Of a stretch of DNA of 64,000 nt, positions 25,996 to 34,682 are shown one piece after another. The notes beneath the pieces were generated by a model. It was not told the DNA's origin, did not search any database, and saw only the letters and a program-made list of their open reading frames with translations. Numbering within the stretch: position 1 is the first letter of the stretch; each line of letters opens with the position of its first letter. The DNA is from Phycisphaerae bacterium (lineage in GTDB: Bacteria; Planctomycetota; Phycisphaerae; UBA1845; Fen-1342): contig JAUIEC010000007.1 of the NCBI GenBank assembly GCA_030428945.1, positions 227,705-291,704 on the forward strand, given 5' to 3'. The position numbers were made by a program, and so were the translations under genes.

Positions 25996-26063
25996 AGCGA
26001 GGGAGCGAGGGAGCCAGGGAGCCAGGGAGCAAGGGAGCGAGGGAGCGAGGGAGCGCGGGAGCA
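25996..26063. repeat. Degenerate octamer repeat (GGGAGCRA type)
   Basis: About eight units of GGGAGCGA/GGGAGCCA follow the heparinase-like gene by a few bases. The same unit covers 41494-41571. Confidence 0.75.
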
Positions 26064-26221
26064 GCGTGGCAGTTCCGTCCGCCAGCGGAATCCACCCGCG
26101 CGAAGGGACCGTAGGGTGCGTCATCGACGCGGCCGACCACGATCATATTCGACCTGGAAGCCTCAGGCGTCGATGCCGCACCGCGTGGCAGTTCCGTCCG
26201 CCAGCGTGATCAACCCGCGCA
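26064..26221. repeat. Compound repeat: 39-bp direct repeats flanking a ~74-bp inverted-repeat element
   Basis: GCGTGGCAGTTCCGTCCGCC and its continuation to AACCCGCGC/CCACCCGCGC occur at 26064-26102 and 26183-26221. Between them, 26111-26184 runs from GTAGGGTGCGTCATCGACGC to GGCGTCGATGCCGCACCGCG. Its ends are 14-bp inverted repeats with one mismatch. A second copy, in opposite orientation, is at 33131-33202. Confidence 0.75.
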
Positions 26222-26276
26222 GAGCAGACACTGCTTAAGAGCTCAAGAGCAGTGGCACCAGTCCTGGCTCCCTGGC

Positions 26277-27194
26277 TTACGCAGCAACCAGTCCGGCCAG
26301 CCACTGCTGGAGGTCGACGCCGTAGTAGACGATTCCGAGGGCGGCGAGCAGCCAGAGGATGATGGCGATCTGGAAGGGACGGTCGCGGAGGACCACGTCG
26401 GTCGGGCCGTCCACCTCGCCGTGCTCGACCAGCAGCGCGAAACGGAAGACCGCGTAGACCACGATCGGGAAGGTGTGCAGCAGGTAGTTCGTCCCGAAGA
26501 CGGCCACCGTGCGGGCATCAACGGTGTAGAGCATGAAGTTGACGATCGCGATGCCGGCCGTGATCGTCGTCATGTGATTCAGCAGGTCCGGCGTGTACAG
26601 CGCGAGGGTCTTGCGGTGCTTGCCGGCGTCGTGCTCGCCCGCCTCGGCCATCGTGTTCAGTTCGCAGCGGCGCTTGCTGAAACCCATGAACAGGCACAGC
26701 GTGAACGTGCAGGTGATCAGCCACGGCGAGGTGTCCACCCCGATCAGCACCGTGCCCGAGATCGCCCGCAGCACGAACCCCGTGCCGATCGCGATCACGT
26801 CGAGAATCACCATGTGCTTGAACGCGAAGGTGTACCCGAACTGCAGGGCCAGGTAGGCCGTGGCCACGATCCCGAAGCCCGGGTGCAGGTAGTAGCTGCC
26901 GCCGATCCCGACGACCACCAGCGCGATCATCATCCCGAACGCGGTCGCCACGCTGACCGCCCCGGAAGCGATCGGACGCTTGCACTTGCGGGGGTGCAGG
27001 CGGTCCTCCTCGCGATCGTGAATGTCGTTCAGGACGTAGACGGCACTGCTGACCAGGCACAGCAGCGCGAACCCGATCAGGGTCTCGACCACCGCGCCGG
27101 TATCGTTCAGCTTTCGTCCGAAGATCAGGGCCGCGAAAATGAAGACGTTCTTCACCCACTGGTGCGGGCGCAGCAATTTCAGATGGGCCGGCAA
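26277..27194 (-). CDS. UbiA-family prenyltransferase, decaprenyl-phosphate phosphoribosyltransferase type
   Basis: 305 residues. I place the start at a TTG (27194) because GTGGAG lies seven bases upstream and the protein then begins PAHLKLLRPHQWVKNVFIF, the usual start of this subfamily; the frame stays open further upstream only through a palindromic repeat array. The Asp-rich motif NDIHDREEDRLHPRKCKRP binds Mg-PRPP and is the DPPR-synthase form of the UbiA motif. About nine transmembrane helices are visible. The enzyme makes decaprenylphosphoryl-5-phosphoribose, the precursor of arabinose donors for cell-surface glycans. No epimerase (DprE1/2) is adjacent. Confidence 0.85.
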   Translation of the reverse strand: MPAHLKLLRPHQWVKNVFIFAALIFGRKLNDTGAVVETLIGFALLCLVSSAVYVLNDIHDREEDRLHPRKCKRPIASGAVSVATAFGMMIALVVVGIGGSYYLHPGFGIVATAYLALQFGYTFAFKHMVILDVIAIGTGFVLRAISGTVLIGVDTSPWLITCTFTLCLFMGFSKRRCELNTMAEAGEHDAGKHRKTLALYTPDLLNHMTTITAGIAIVNFMLYTVDARTVAVFGTNYLLHTFPIVVYAVFRFALLVEHGEVDGPTDVVLRDRPFQIAIILWLLAALGIVYYGVDLQQWLAGLVAA

Positions 27195-27273
27195 CGCAAT
27201 TCTCCACTCGCGAAGGATGGCATTGTGCAGCGGAGGAAGCGAGGGAGCAAGTGTTGCAGGGTGCGTCCGGGGA

Positions 27274-27468
27274 ACCACCGGCGGGACGCCGGTGCCACAT
27301 AACTCAAGACTCGCCCCCTGTCGGCTTGGCGGTGACCATCGCCGGAACGCCGGTGCCACATACCTCGCACCCAGCCGGATTGGCGGTGATCACCGGCGGG
27401 ACGCCGGTGCCACATATCGCGCACCCTGCCGGTTTGATGAATCCACCGGCGGGACGCCGGTGCCACAT
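27274..27468. repeat. Array of four palindromic repeats (CCGGCGGGACGCCGGTGCCACAT)
   Basis: Copies end at 27300, 27361, 27415 and 27468, so the period is 61, 54 and 53 bp. Each has CCGGCG/CGCCGG arms around GGA and ends TGCCACAT. The stretches between are also related (CTCGCACCCAGCCGG, CGCGCACCCTGCCGG), so the whole ~53-bp unit is repeated. Read on the minus strand it gives peptides such as GTGVPPV. The rest of the 851-bp gap (27195-28045) contains GGGCTCCCA motifs at 27536-27554, 27619-27634 and 27729-27746, and no gene. Confidence 0.8.
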
Positions 27469-28045
27469 ATCGCGCGCCCCACGCCGCGGAGGCACGCTAG
27501 GTTTTTACCCGGGACGTTCCGTTCCGCCGTCGGTGGCCCGGGCTCCCAAACCACAAAACCACCGACAGCGAATGGAACAGAAGGAGAAACAGGCGGGACC
27601 TCGGACTTCGGGAAAGTTTGCTGGGCTCCCACTCACCCATCCGAGGCCCCGTGTTCCGGTGGAACCGAACAGGCGTACGACCCGTCCGGCCCCGTCGCGG
27701 CCACTCTCGCGGCCGGCTCAGTTGAAAGACTGCCGGGCTCCCACACGACACCAGCCTCTCTCCTGAACACCGGGAAAGTAGAGCAACTGCCGTGCCAAAC
27801 GCTCCAGCGGAGACGCAAAACCCGCGCAAACCCATCCAGATATGGCACTTACGCAGTTCTTATCAGTCACCGGCCTGCCCGGGGTCGGACACGTGGGGGG
27901 CAGCGTGGCCGGCAAGTGGGCACTGGCTCCCCAGCGGGGATTCCCCACCGCGCGGCATTCCCCACCCGCGGCACGGTTGTCGCCCGCTCGATTCCCGCGA
28001 CAATGGCCACTCGATCACGCAGCCCCACCGGGAAGACGCACCGCC

Positions 28046-29389
28046 ATGACCGCACCCGACGACAACATTCGCATGCTTCGCGAAGCCCTGCGGGTTTCGC
28101 CCGACAACCTCCCGCTGCGGATCCACCTGGCCGACAGCCTGACGGCGGCCGGGCGTTTCGACCAGGCCGAGCAGGAATACAAGACCGCCCTGCAGCAGCA
28201 GCCCGAGCACGCGGAACTGAAGCTGAAACTGGCCCGCGTGTTCTACGAGCAGGCCAAGGACTCGCACGCGCAGGTGATCATCGAGGACTTCCTGCGGAAG
28301 CCCGACACGCCGCCGGCCGCGTACCTGCTGCACGCCCGTCTGCTGATTCGCGAAGGCAACATCGAGCGGGCGGTGCGGCAGTACAAGCTGGCGGTCGGAG
28401 ACGATCCCGACCTGGCCGACCGGTCGCTCGAAGCCCACCTGGGCATCGACGCCGACGAGATCTCCGAGGTCGTCGACGGGCGCCTGCGGGCGAGCCATGA
28501 GCCCGACGAGGAGGCCCCCGATGTCGAGGTCGAGCGGCCTGACGCGAGTTTCGACGACGTCGGCGGGATGGAGCACGTCAAGGAAGAGATCCGGATGAAG
28601 ATCATCCTGCCGCTGGAGCAGCCCGAACTGTACCAGGCCTACGGCAAGAAGATCGGCGGCGGCATCCTGATGTACGGACCGCCGGGCTGCGGCAAGACGC
28701 ACCTGGCGCGGGCGACGGCCGGCCAGGTCAACGCCTCGTTCCTGTCGATCGGGCTGAACGACGTGCTGGAGATGTGGATCGGGCAGAGCGAGCGGAACCT
28801 GCACGAACTGTTCGATCTGGCCCGCAGCCGGACGCCGTGCGTGCTGTTCTTCGACGAGGTCGACGCGCTCGGCGCGAGCCGCAGCGACATGCGGCAGAGC
28901 GCCGGGCGACAGTTGATCAACCAGTTCCTGTCGGAACTCGACGGGATCGACAACAACAACGAGGGCGTGCTGATCCTGGCGGCGACCAACGCGCCCTGGC
29001 ACCTGGACTCGGCCTTCCGCCGGCCGGGTCGGTTCGACCGGATCATCTTCGTCCCGCCGCCGGACCTGAAGGCCCGCGGCGAGATCCTGCGGGTCATGCT
29101 GAAGGACAAGCCGACCCGCGAGGTGGACTACCAGCAGATCGCCAGGAAGACGCCGGAGTTCTCCGGGGCGGACCTGAAGGCGGTCGTCGATACCGCGATC
29201 GAAGAGAAGCTGCGCGAGGCGCTGAAGATCGGCACGCCGCAGCCGCTGGTGACCCGCGACCTGCTGAAGGCGGCCCGGCAGTTGCGCCCGACGACGAAGG
29301 ACTGGCTCGGAACCGCGCGCAACTACGCCCTGTATTCGAACCAGGGTGGTCTCTACGACGACGTGCTGAACTACCTGAAGCTGGCATGA
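28046..29389 (+). CDS. AAA+ ATPase of the FtsH/Cdc48 class with N-terminal TPR repeats
   Basis: 447 residues from the ATG at 28046. Residues 1-135 are TPR-like helical pairs (LREALRVSPDNLPLRIHLAD, GRFDQAEQEYKTALQQQPEH). The AAA+ module starts at FDDVGGMEHVKEEIR (169-183); Walker A is GPPGCGKT (211-218), Walker B LFFDE (267-271), and the second region of homology with arginine fingers is in FRRPGRFDRIIFV. The C-terminal lid has FSGADLKAVVDTA. No protease or transmembrane domain is present, so it acts as a remodelling ATPase with TPRs to select clients. Its last codons overlap the start of the following TPR membrane protein gene (ATGA), which suggests that the two proteins work together. Confidence 0.88.
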   Translation: MTAPDDNIRMLREALRVSPDNLPLRIHLADSLTAAGRFDQAEQEYKTALQQQPEHAELKLKLARVFYEQAKDSHAQVIIEDFLRKPDTPPAAYLLHARLLIREGNIERAVRQYKLAVGDDPDLADRSLEAHLGIDADEISEVVDGRLRASHEPDEEAPDVEVERPDASFDDVGGMEHVKEEIRMKIILPLEQPELYQAYGKKIGGGILMYGPPGCGKTHLARATAGQVNASFLSIGLNDVLEMWIGQSERNLHELFDLARSRTPCVLFFDEVDALGASRSDMRQSAGRQLINQFLSELDGIDNNNEGVLILAATNAPWHLDSAFRRPGRFDRIIFVPPPDLKARGEILRVMLKDKPTREVDYQQIARKTPEFSGADLKAVVDTAIEEKLREALKIGTPQPLVTRDLLKAARQLRPTTKDWLGTARNYALYSNQGGLYDDVLNYLKLA

Positions 29390-30636
29390 GCATCGCCCGG
29401 GCGGAAATGCTGATGGGGCAGAATCGCCACGACCTGGCGATGCGCGAACTCCACGGCGTGCTGGCCGAAACGCCCGAGGATCCGTCCGCGCACGTGATGA
29501 TGGCGATGTGCATCTGCGAAACCAGCGAGGACTACGACAAGGCCCTCGAACACGCCCGCGCCGCGATCCGCGTCGCGCCCGACTGGCCGCTGACGCACTA
29601 CACGCACGCCCTCGCCCTGCACCAGGCCGAGCAGACCAAAGAGGCCGAGGCCGCCATCCGCGAGGCGCTCCGCCTGGATCCCGAGGACGCGGATCACTTC
29701 GCGCTGCTGGCCGACATCCTGCTGTTCCGCCGCCGCTGGACCGATGCCCTGGCCGCGACCGAGGAGGGCCTGGCGGTCGACCCCGAGCACCTGACGTGCA
29801 TCAACCTGCGGGCGGTGGCGCTGAACAAACTGGGTCGCAAGGACGAGGCCGACGCGACGATCGGCGCCGCCCTGGCCCGCGATCCCGAGAACAGCTACTC
29901 GCACGCGAACATGGGCTGGACGGCGCTGCACGCGTCGGATCCGAAAAAGGCCCTGCATCACTTCCGCGAGGCCCTGCGGATCGATCCGAACAACGAGTGG
30001 GCCCAGGCCGGCATGCTCGAAGCGCTCAAGGCCCGCTACCTGGTCTATCGCTGGATCCTGGCGTTTCACTTCCTGATGGCGCGGCTGTCCCAGGGCGGAC
30101 AGTGGGCCCTGCTGATCGGCTTCTACCTGCTGTACCGGCTCGCCCGCGCAATCGGACAGAACTACCCCGAGTGGCAGCCGCTGGTGATTCCGCTGGTGGC
30201 CGCCTATCTGAGCTTCGCGTTCCTGTCGTGGTTCTCCGAGCCGATCTTCAACGCGCTGCTGCTGCTGAACCCGTTCGGGCGCATGGCCCTTCCGCCCCGC
30301 CAGCGGACCGCGGCCCTGGTCTGGGTCGGAATGGTCGCGGTCGGGGTCGGTTGCCTGCTGGCTTCGTGGGGGACCGGGCTGGTCGTGCTGCTGCTGCTCG
30401 GCGCCTACATCCTGTTCATGACGCTGCCGGTCAACGTCACGCTCGCGATGCGCCGCCCGGACGACGTCCGCAAGGCGTCGGTCTACACGGGACTGCTGGC
30501 CGTCGCGGGGGCGGTCTTCGTCGTCGGCTACGGCGGGCTCGGTCGCGAAGAGGCGATGATCTTCGCGCCGATCTTCCTGCTGGCCTGGATCGGCTTCCAG
30601 TGGTACGCCAACGCCCTGATCATCCAGCGGCAGTAA
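29386..30636 (+). CDS. TPR membrane protein coupled to the AAA+ ATPase
   Basis: 416 residues. The first ~225 residues are five or six TPR units (DLAMRELHGVLAETPEDPSA, KKALHHFREALRIDPNNEW). The C-terminal ~190 residues contain about five transmembrane helices (ALLIGFYLLYRLARAI, LVIPLVAAYLSFAFLSWF, ALVWVGMVAVGVGCLLASWG, VYTGLLAVAGAVFVVGYGG). The TPR part should face the cytoplasm. The start overlaps the ATPase stop by 4 bp. A function cannot be named; a membrane dock for the ATPase is the natural guess. Confidence 0.82.
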   Translation: MSIARAEMLMGQNRHDLAMRELHGVLAETPEDPSAHVMMAMCICETSEDYDKALEHARAAIRVAPDWPLTHYTHALALHQAEQTKEAEAAIREALRLDPEDADHFALLADILLFRRRWTDALAATEEGLAVDPEHLTCINLRAVALNKLGRKDEADATIGAALARDPENSYSHANMGWTALHASDPKKALHHFREALRIDPNNEWAQAGMLEALKARYLVYRWILAFHFLMARLSQGGQWALLIGFYLLYRLARAIGQNYPEWQPLVIPLVAAYLSFAFLSWFSEPIFNALLLLNPFGRMALPPRQRTAALVWVGMVAVGVGCLLASWGTGLVVLLLLGAYILFMTLPVNVTLAMRRPDDVRKASVYTGLLAVAGAVFVVGYGGLGREEAMIFAPIFLLAWIGFQWYANALIIQRQ

Positions 30637-30685
30637 ACACGGCCCGCCACCCGAACAGCTCGGGACGATGCGCCACGTCCCGGGC

Positions 30686-31594
30686 TCAGCGCCCTGCCTG
30701 CTGCCCCAGCACTCCGCGGATGTCCTGCGAGAACCGCTCGGCCGCCGCGCGAACGCTGGCCTGCCAGTCGCCCGGCTGGTCCGCGAACGCGTAGATCACC
30801 GAGCGCGACGCGTTGACCACGGCCCCGCGCCCGTCCGCGGTGAAGCAGGCCCGGCAGGCGTCGGCCGTGCCGCCCTGCGCGCCGTAGCCCGGCACCAGCC
30901 ATGGCGTGTGCGGCATCGCCGCCCGCAGCGCAGCCGTCGAGGCCGCGTCCTTGGCCGCCACGACCGCACCGACCGGTGACCAGCCGGTCCCGCGGTGCGC
31001 GCCGCCCCAGGCACTGACCAGGTCGGCCATGTGCTGGTAGAACCGCCGCCCCTCCTGCCCGAACTCGTGCACCAGGTCCGCCTCGGGATCGGACGGGCGG
31101 ACGAGGATGTAGACGCCCCGCCCGGTCTCGGCCGCCATGTCGACGAACGGCTGCACCGCGCTGCGTCCGAGGTAGCCGGCCAGCGTGACCGCGTCGGGAA
31201 TCCGCGCCGCCCCGTGTGTGTTCAACTCGGCTCCGCCGAAGTGGCCGCGGGCGTACAGGCTGGCGGTCGAACCGATGTCGCCGCGCTTGATGTCGGCGAT
31301 CACGAGCAGTCCGTTTTCGTGGGCGGACTCGACCAGGTCATAGAACGCGGCCACCCCGGCCGCCTGGAAGACCTCGAAGAAGGCGATGTTGATCTTGACG
31401 GCCGGCGCGATCCCGCGGACGGCCTCGATGATGCCCCGCCCGAAGGCGGCCAGGGCGGCCGCGCACTGGTCGCCGGACTGCGGATTCGCGGGTTGCAGGT
31501 CCGCGGGCAGGCGTTCGAGCACCGGGTCGATGCCGACGACGATCGGGCCGCCGGCCGCGTCCATCGCCGCGTGCAGTCGGTCGCAGTAGTTCAT
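30686..31594 (-). CDS. pyrF: Orotidine 5'-phosphate decarboxylase (type 2)
   Basis: 302 residues from the ATG at 31594 (CGGAG seven bases upstream). The catalytic Lys-Asp core is in LLVIADIKRGDIGSTA, with the substrate loop AVKINIAFFEVF and the phosphate-binding ends VPGYGAQGGT and VNASRSVIYAF. Length and motifs fit the longer group-2 PyrF. It catalyses the last step of UMP synthesis. It converges with the TPR membrane protein gene; the 49-bp gap has a 6-bp GGGACG/CGTCCC hairpin without a T-run. Confidence 0.93.
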   Translation of the reverse strand: MNYCDRLHAAMDAAGGPIVVGIDPVLERLPADLQPANPQSGDQCAAALAAFGRGIIEAVRGIAPAVKINIAFFEVFQAAGVAAFYDLVESAHENGLLVIADIKRGDIGSTASLYARGHFGGAELNTHGAARIPDAVTLAGYLGRSAVQPFVDMAAETGRGVYILVRPSDPEADLVHEFGQEGRRFYQHMADLVSAWGGAHRGTGWSPVGAVVAAKDAASTAALRAAMPHTPWLVPGYGAQGGTADACRACFTADGRGAVVNASRSVIYAFADQPGDWQASVRAAAERFSQDIRGVLGQQAGR

Positions 31595-31721
31595 GGAAGA
31601 CTCCGGAGCCGGGCGCTGTTCGGGTCTGTGTGTACCGGGTCGCAGCCTGGCACGCCGTCGGGTTCGCAACAGGAGCACAGGGAGCAGGTTTGCCACCCGA
31701 CCTGCGGGCCGCGCACCGATG

Positions 31722-31748
31722 TGCCTGCTTACCTGCTTGCCTGCGCTA
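31722..31748. repeat. Octamer repeat (CTGCTTAC type) at the end of the lipoprotein gene
   Basis: CCTGCTTACCTGCTTGCCTGC is the complement of the AGCAAGTA units seen at 6613-6675 and lies just past the stop codon at 31746. Confidence 0.6.
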
Positions 31749-32369
31749 GGGATCGCGGGTCGGTGCCCGGCGGGCTTTGTGGGCGGCTTCGCTGATGCCG
31801 TAGGTTCCGCCGAGGTCGCTGTTGATCAGGCGGCGGTCGGGCTGGTAGGTGGAGACCCCGCCGACCCGCCGGTCGAACGAACCGATCGCCGGGCGCTCGT
31901 TGCCCCACTCGGTGAAGCCGACGCCGCCGACCTGGGTCGTATCGAGGTTGACGCTGCCGACGGTCCGCGGCTCGTAGATCGTGCCGTAGGTGACCTGCGC
32001 GTCGAACGGATAGACACCGTCCTCGGCGCTGCGCGGCTGTGGATAGAAGACCATCTCGTCGAACTCGGGTTTCTCTTCCTCGCCCCCGGCCAGGATCGCC
32101 CGTTCGCGCGGGGTCGGCTCGACCGGACGCAGTTCGGGCAGGATGCCGCGCTTCGAGATCCGCGGGCCGTACTGCTCGACGCCGACCAGGGCCGGGATCG
32201 TGCGGGTGTCCTCGACGCGCAGGTCGGGCAATTCAGCCCGGTGCGGCGGCGCGCTGTTCTCGGCGGTGCCGGCCGGGGCGGAGGCCAGATCCGTGACCGC
32301 TCCGGAACCCGACGCGCAGCCGGCCAGGACCAGCGGTACCCACAGCGACAGCGGCAGAAGCTTGTTCAT
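31746..32369 (-). CDS. Lipoprotein of unknown function
   Basis: 207 residues. [18 protein letters not shown] is a lipoprotein signal peptide with the lipobox LAGC (Cys18). The mature part is Pro/Glu-rich, then a Tyr/Gly/Asn-rich C-terminal region ([21 protein letters not shown]). No family recognised. Its ATG overlaps the stop of the trpG-type gene by 4 bp, so it is the second gene of that unit. Confidence 0.78.
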   Translation of the reverse strand: MNKLLPLSLWVPLVLAGCASGSGAVTDLASAPAGTAENSAPPHRAELPDLRVEDTRTIPALVGVEQYGPRISKRGILPELRPVEPTPRERAILAGGEEEKPEFDEMVFYPQPRSAEDGVYPFDAQVTYGTIYEPRTVGSVNLDTTQVGGVGFTEWGNERPAIGSFDRRVGGVSTYQPDRRLINSDLGGTYGISEAAHKARRAPTRDP

Positions 32370-32956
32370 CGGCTTGGCATTCCCACTTGCAGGAAGTTGG
32401 CGAGCAGCTTGTTGCCCTCGAGGGTCAGGAAGCTCTCGGGGTGGAATTGTACACCAAAAACCGGCTGCGTGCGGTGCTGCATGGCCATCACCTCGCTGGG
32501 GTCGTCGACGCAGCGGGCCGTCACACGGAAGACCTCGGGCAGGCTGTCTTCCGGCACGATCAGCGAATGATAGCGGGTGGCCTGGAACGGGTTCGAGAGC
32601 CCCGCCAGGATGCCGCTGCCGTCATGCTCGACCAGGCTGGTCTTGCCGTGCACCAGTCGTTCGGCCCGCACGACCTGCCCCCCGGCCGCGTAGGCGATGC
32701 ATTGGTGCCCGAGGCAGACGCCCAGCAGGGGGACGTGTCCCGAAAAGGCCCGGACCACGTCGAGGCTGATGCCGCCCTCGGTCGGCGTACAGGGCCCCGG
32801 CGAGATCACGATCCGCTCGGGTCCCAGCGCGCGGATTTCCTCGACCGTGACCTGGTCGTTGCGCACCACCCGCACCGGCAGTCCGGGGTCAATCTCTCCG
32901 AACGCCTGCACGAGGTTGTAGGTGAACGAGTCGTAGTTATCGATCAGCAGCAGCAT
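32366..32956 (-). CDS. trpG: Glutamine amidotransferase subunit of anthranilate or aminodeoxychorismate synthase
   Basis: 196 residues. The class-I GATase triad is present: nucleophile Cys81 in LLGVCLGHQ, His172 and Glu174 in FHPES. The oxyanion strand ISPGPCTP and the N-terminal [17 protein letters not shown] are diagnostic for the TrpG/PabA group, which supplies ammonia to chorismate for tryptophan or folate. No trpE/pabB is next to it. I chose the ATG at 32956, where the homologous part begins; an ATG at 32998 would add 14 basic residues. No good ribosome site is visible for either. The lipoprotein gene is coupled downstream. Confidence 0.92.
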   Translation of the reverse strand: MLLLIDNYDSFTYNLVQAFGEIDPGLPVRVVRNDQVTVEEIRALGPERIVISPGPCTPTEGGISLDVVRAFSGHVPLLGVCLGHQCIAYAAGGQVVRAERLVHGKTSLVEHDGSGILAGLSNPFQATRYHSLIVPEDSLPEVFRVTARCVDDPSEVMAMQHRTQPVFGVQFHPESFLTLEGNKLLANFLQVGMPSR

Positions 32957-33130
32957 TCGTCTGGCTTCGGCCTTTGGTCTGCGGGTCTTCGGTTCCATCG
33001 CGAACCGCGAGAGAGTGTACCGCAAGGCGGCGCTTCCCACGGCCGGCGGAGACCTCGAAAACCGAAAACGGGTCACATCCGGAAAGCGGGTGGGCCGGTC
33101 GCAGCGACCTGCTTGAAGGCTGCGCCAGGC

Positions 33131-33202
33131 GGTGCGGCATCGACGCCTGCGGGTTCCGCGTCGAACGGCCGCGTGGCCCCATGCGTCGATGACGCACCCT
33201 AC
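33131..33202. repeat. Second copy (inverted) of the ~74-bp inverted-repeat element
   Basis: Its reverse complement runs GTAGGGTGCGTCATCGACGC ... AGGCGTCGATGCCGCACC and matches 26111-26184 at both ends, with a different ~34-bp centre. It sits in the 313-bp gap between sppA and trpG (32957-33269), in which nothing else is recognised. Confidence 0.75.
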
Positions 33203-33269
33203 AACGCTGGTGTTCTTGGGCGCTTGAGCAGTTCTCTCCGCGTGCGAATCCAACCCGCGGCGAAGCGGC

Positions 33270-34265
33270 CTACCAGCCCGGCGCCCACAGGTACAGGAAC
33301 TGCGGACCGCCCGGCTTCAGCCAGTCGGGGATCGGCAGGTTGACGACGCTGACGTCCGGTCCGGCGGGCGCCTCGGCGTAGATGTTCGGACGGTACGAGG
33401 CCGGACGCGCGTAGCCGACGGTCACGACCGGCGTGTCGGCCGCAAGCCCCGCGGCGGTCCGGGCGGCCGCGAGGGCGTCCCGCAGGTCACCGATCTGGTC
33501 GACCAGTCCGGCCTCGAGCGCCTGGGTGGCCGTGTAGACCCGTCCGTCCGCGAGCGTGCGGACCCGCTCGGCGTCGAGTTTCGGCCGCCCGGCGGCGACG
33601 ACGTCGACGAAGCGGGCGTACATTTCGTCGATGATGCCCTGGAAGATCGCGCGGTCTTCGGGGGTCATCGTCCGGAACGGCGAACCGGCGTCCTTGAACG
33701 TCGCGCTCTTGACCACGTTGGCCCGGGCCCCGACCAGCGCCATGGTTCCGGTCAGGTCGGGCATGATCATGATCACGCCGATGCTGCCGGTCACCGTCGT
33801 GGGCATCGCCACGATCCGGTCGGTTCCGCAGGCGAGGTAGTAGCCGCCGGACGCGGCCACATCCAGCATGCTGGTGATCACGGGCTTGCCGGTCTTCTGG
33901 CGGAAGCGCAGCAGTTCGGCGTGCATCATCGCGCTGGCCGTCACGCCGCCGCCGGGCGAATTGACCCGCAGGACGACGGCCCGCACGCGCGGATCGTCGG
34001 CCGCTCGATCGAGTTTCTCGGTGAAGATGGCGACGGGGTTGTCGATCATCGCGCCCAGCAGGGTCGTGCCGCGTCCGCCGGAAATCGTGCCTTCGACGTC
34101 GATCACGGCGATCCGCTGGCTGGCCCAGATGCTGTCGCGCTCGAGTTCGACCTCGACCAGGGCCCGGCCGCCCGGCACCGGCGTGATCAGCAGCGACATC
34201 GGCGCGCAGCCGGTCAGCAGCAGCGCGGCGAACGGCAGCAGCGATGGGAGACGTTTCCGAGGCAC
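33270..34265 (-). CDS. sppA: SppA-type signal peptide peptidase (S49), lipoprotein
   Basis: 331 residues from the GTG at 34265, which has AGGAG six bases upstream; another GTG at 34280 lies before that site. Residues 1-20 are a lipoprotein signal with lipobox LLTGC. The protease core has [10 protein letters not shown], nucleophile Ser139 in [11 protein letters not shown] and general-base Lys191 in [12 protein letters not shown], as in the short 'SppA36' type. It should cut signal peptide remnants in the membrane, here apparently tethered at the outside of the inner membrane or in the outer membrane. Divergent from the metallopeptidase gene, with a ~50-bp gap. Confidence 0.9.
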   Translation of the reverse strand: MPRKRLPSLLPFAALLLTGCAPMSLLITPVPGGRALVEVELERDSIWASQRIAVIDVEGTISGGRGTTLLGAMIDNPVAIFTEKLDRAADDPRVRAVVLRVNSPGGGVTASAMMHAELLRFRQKTGKPVITSMLDVAASGGYYLACGTDRIVAMPTTVTGSIGVIMIMPDLTGTMALVGARANVVKSATFKDAGSPFRTMTPEDRAIFQGIIDEMYARFVDVVAAGRPKLDAERVRTLADGRVYTATQALEAGLVDQIGDLRDALAAARTAAGLAADTPVVTVGYARPASYRPNIYAEAPAGPDVSVVNLPIPDWLKPGGPQFLYLWAPGW

Positions 34266-34313
34266 GGTATACTCCTGCACAGTACGCGGCGGCCAGGGTC
34301 AGTGGAGAGCAGC

Positions 34314-34682
34314 ATGATATCGATCTCCGCGGCCGAGTTCGACCAGGCCGTCCGCGACGCGCTGGCCCTGATCCCGGAGGATTTCGCGCCGTATCTCGAG
34401 AACGTGATCGTCGAGGTCCGCGACCGGCCGGACGCGTCGCTGTGCGAAGCGCACGAGGTTCCGGAGGATCTGCTGGGCCTGTACGTCGGCGTTCCGCTCG
34501 AGGACAAGGCCTCGACCGACTGTCCGTATCCGGACCAGGTCCTGATCTTCCGCGACAACCTGTGCGAGATGTGCGACACGCGAGCCGAACTGCTCGATGA
34601 GATCCGCATCACGGTGCTGCACGAGATCGGCCACCACTTCGGACTCGACGAGGATCGCCTGGAGGAACTTGGCTATGACTGA
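34314..34682 (+). CDS. Small zincin-like metallopeptidase family protein
   Basis: 122 residues. The motif HEIGHHFGLDEDRLEELGY near the C-terminus is the HExxH zinc site of the metallopeptidase family grouped as COG3824, whose members are short, cytoplasmic and of unknown substrate. The N-terminal part (FDQAVRDALALIPEDF, VIVEVRDRPD) and the central FRDNLCEMCDTRAELLDEI match the family layout. The ATG at 34314 has GGAG about seven bases upstream. It overlaps the next gene by 8 bp and opens a four-gene coupled operon. Confidence 0.88.
   Translation: MISISAAEFDQAVRDALALIPEDFAPYLENVIVEVRDRPDASLCEAHEVPEDLLGLYVGVPLEDKASTDCPYPDQVLIFRDNLCEMCDTRAELLDEIRITVLHEIGHHFGLDEDRLEELGYD

Noticed and set aside
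27195..27359. Longer N-terminus for the UbiA-type protein
   Set aside because: The extension is coded by the palindromic repeat array and reads GTGVPPV. Family homology and a ribosome site support the TTG at 27194.
27274..27468. Regularly spaced 25-bp repeats resembling a CRISPR array
   Set aside because: The stretches between the repeats are themselves similar, periods vary (53-61 bp), only four units exist and there is no cas gene.
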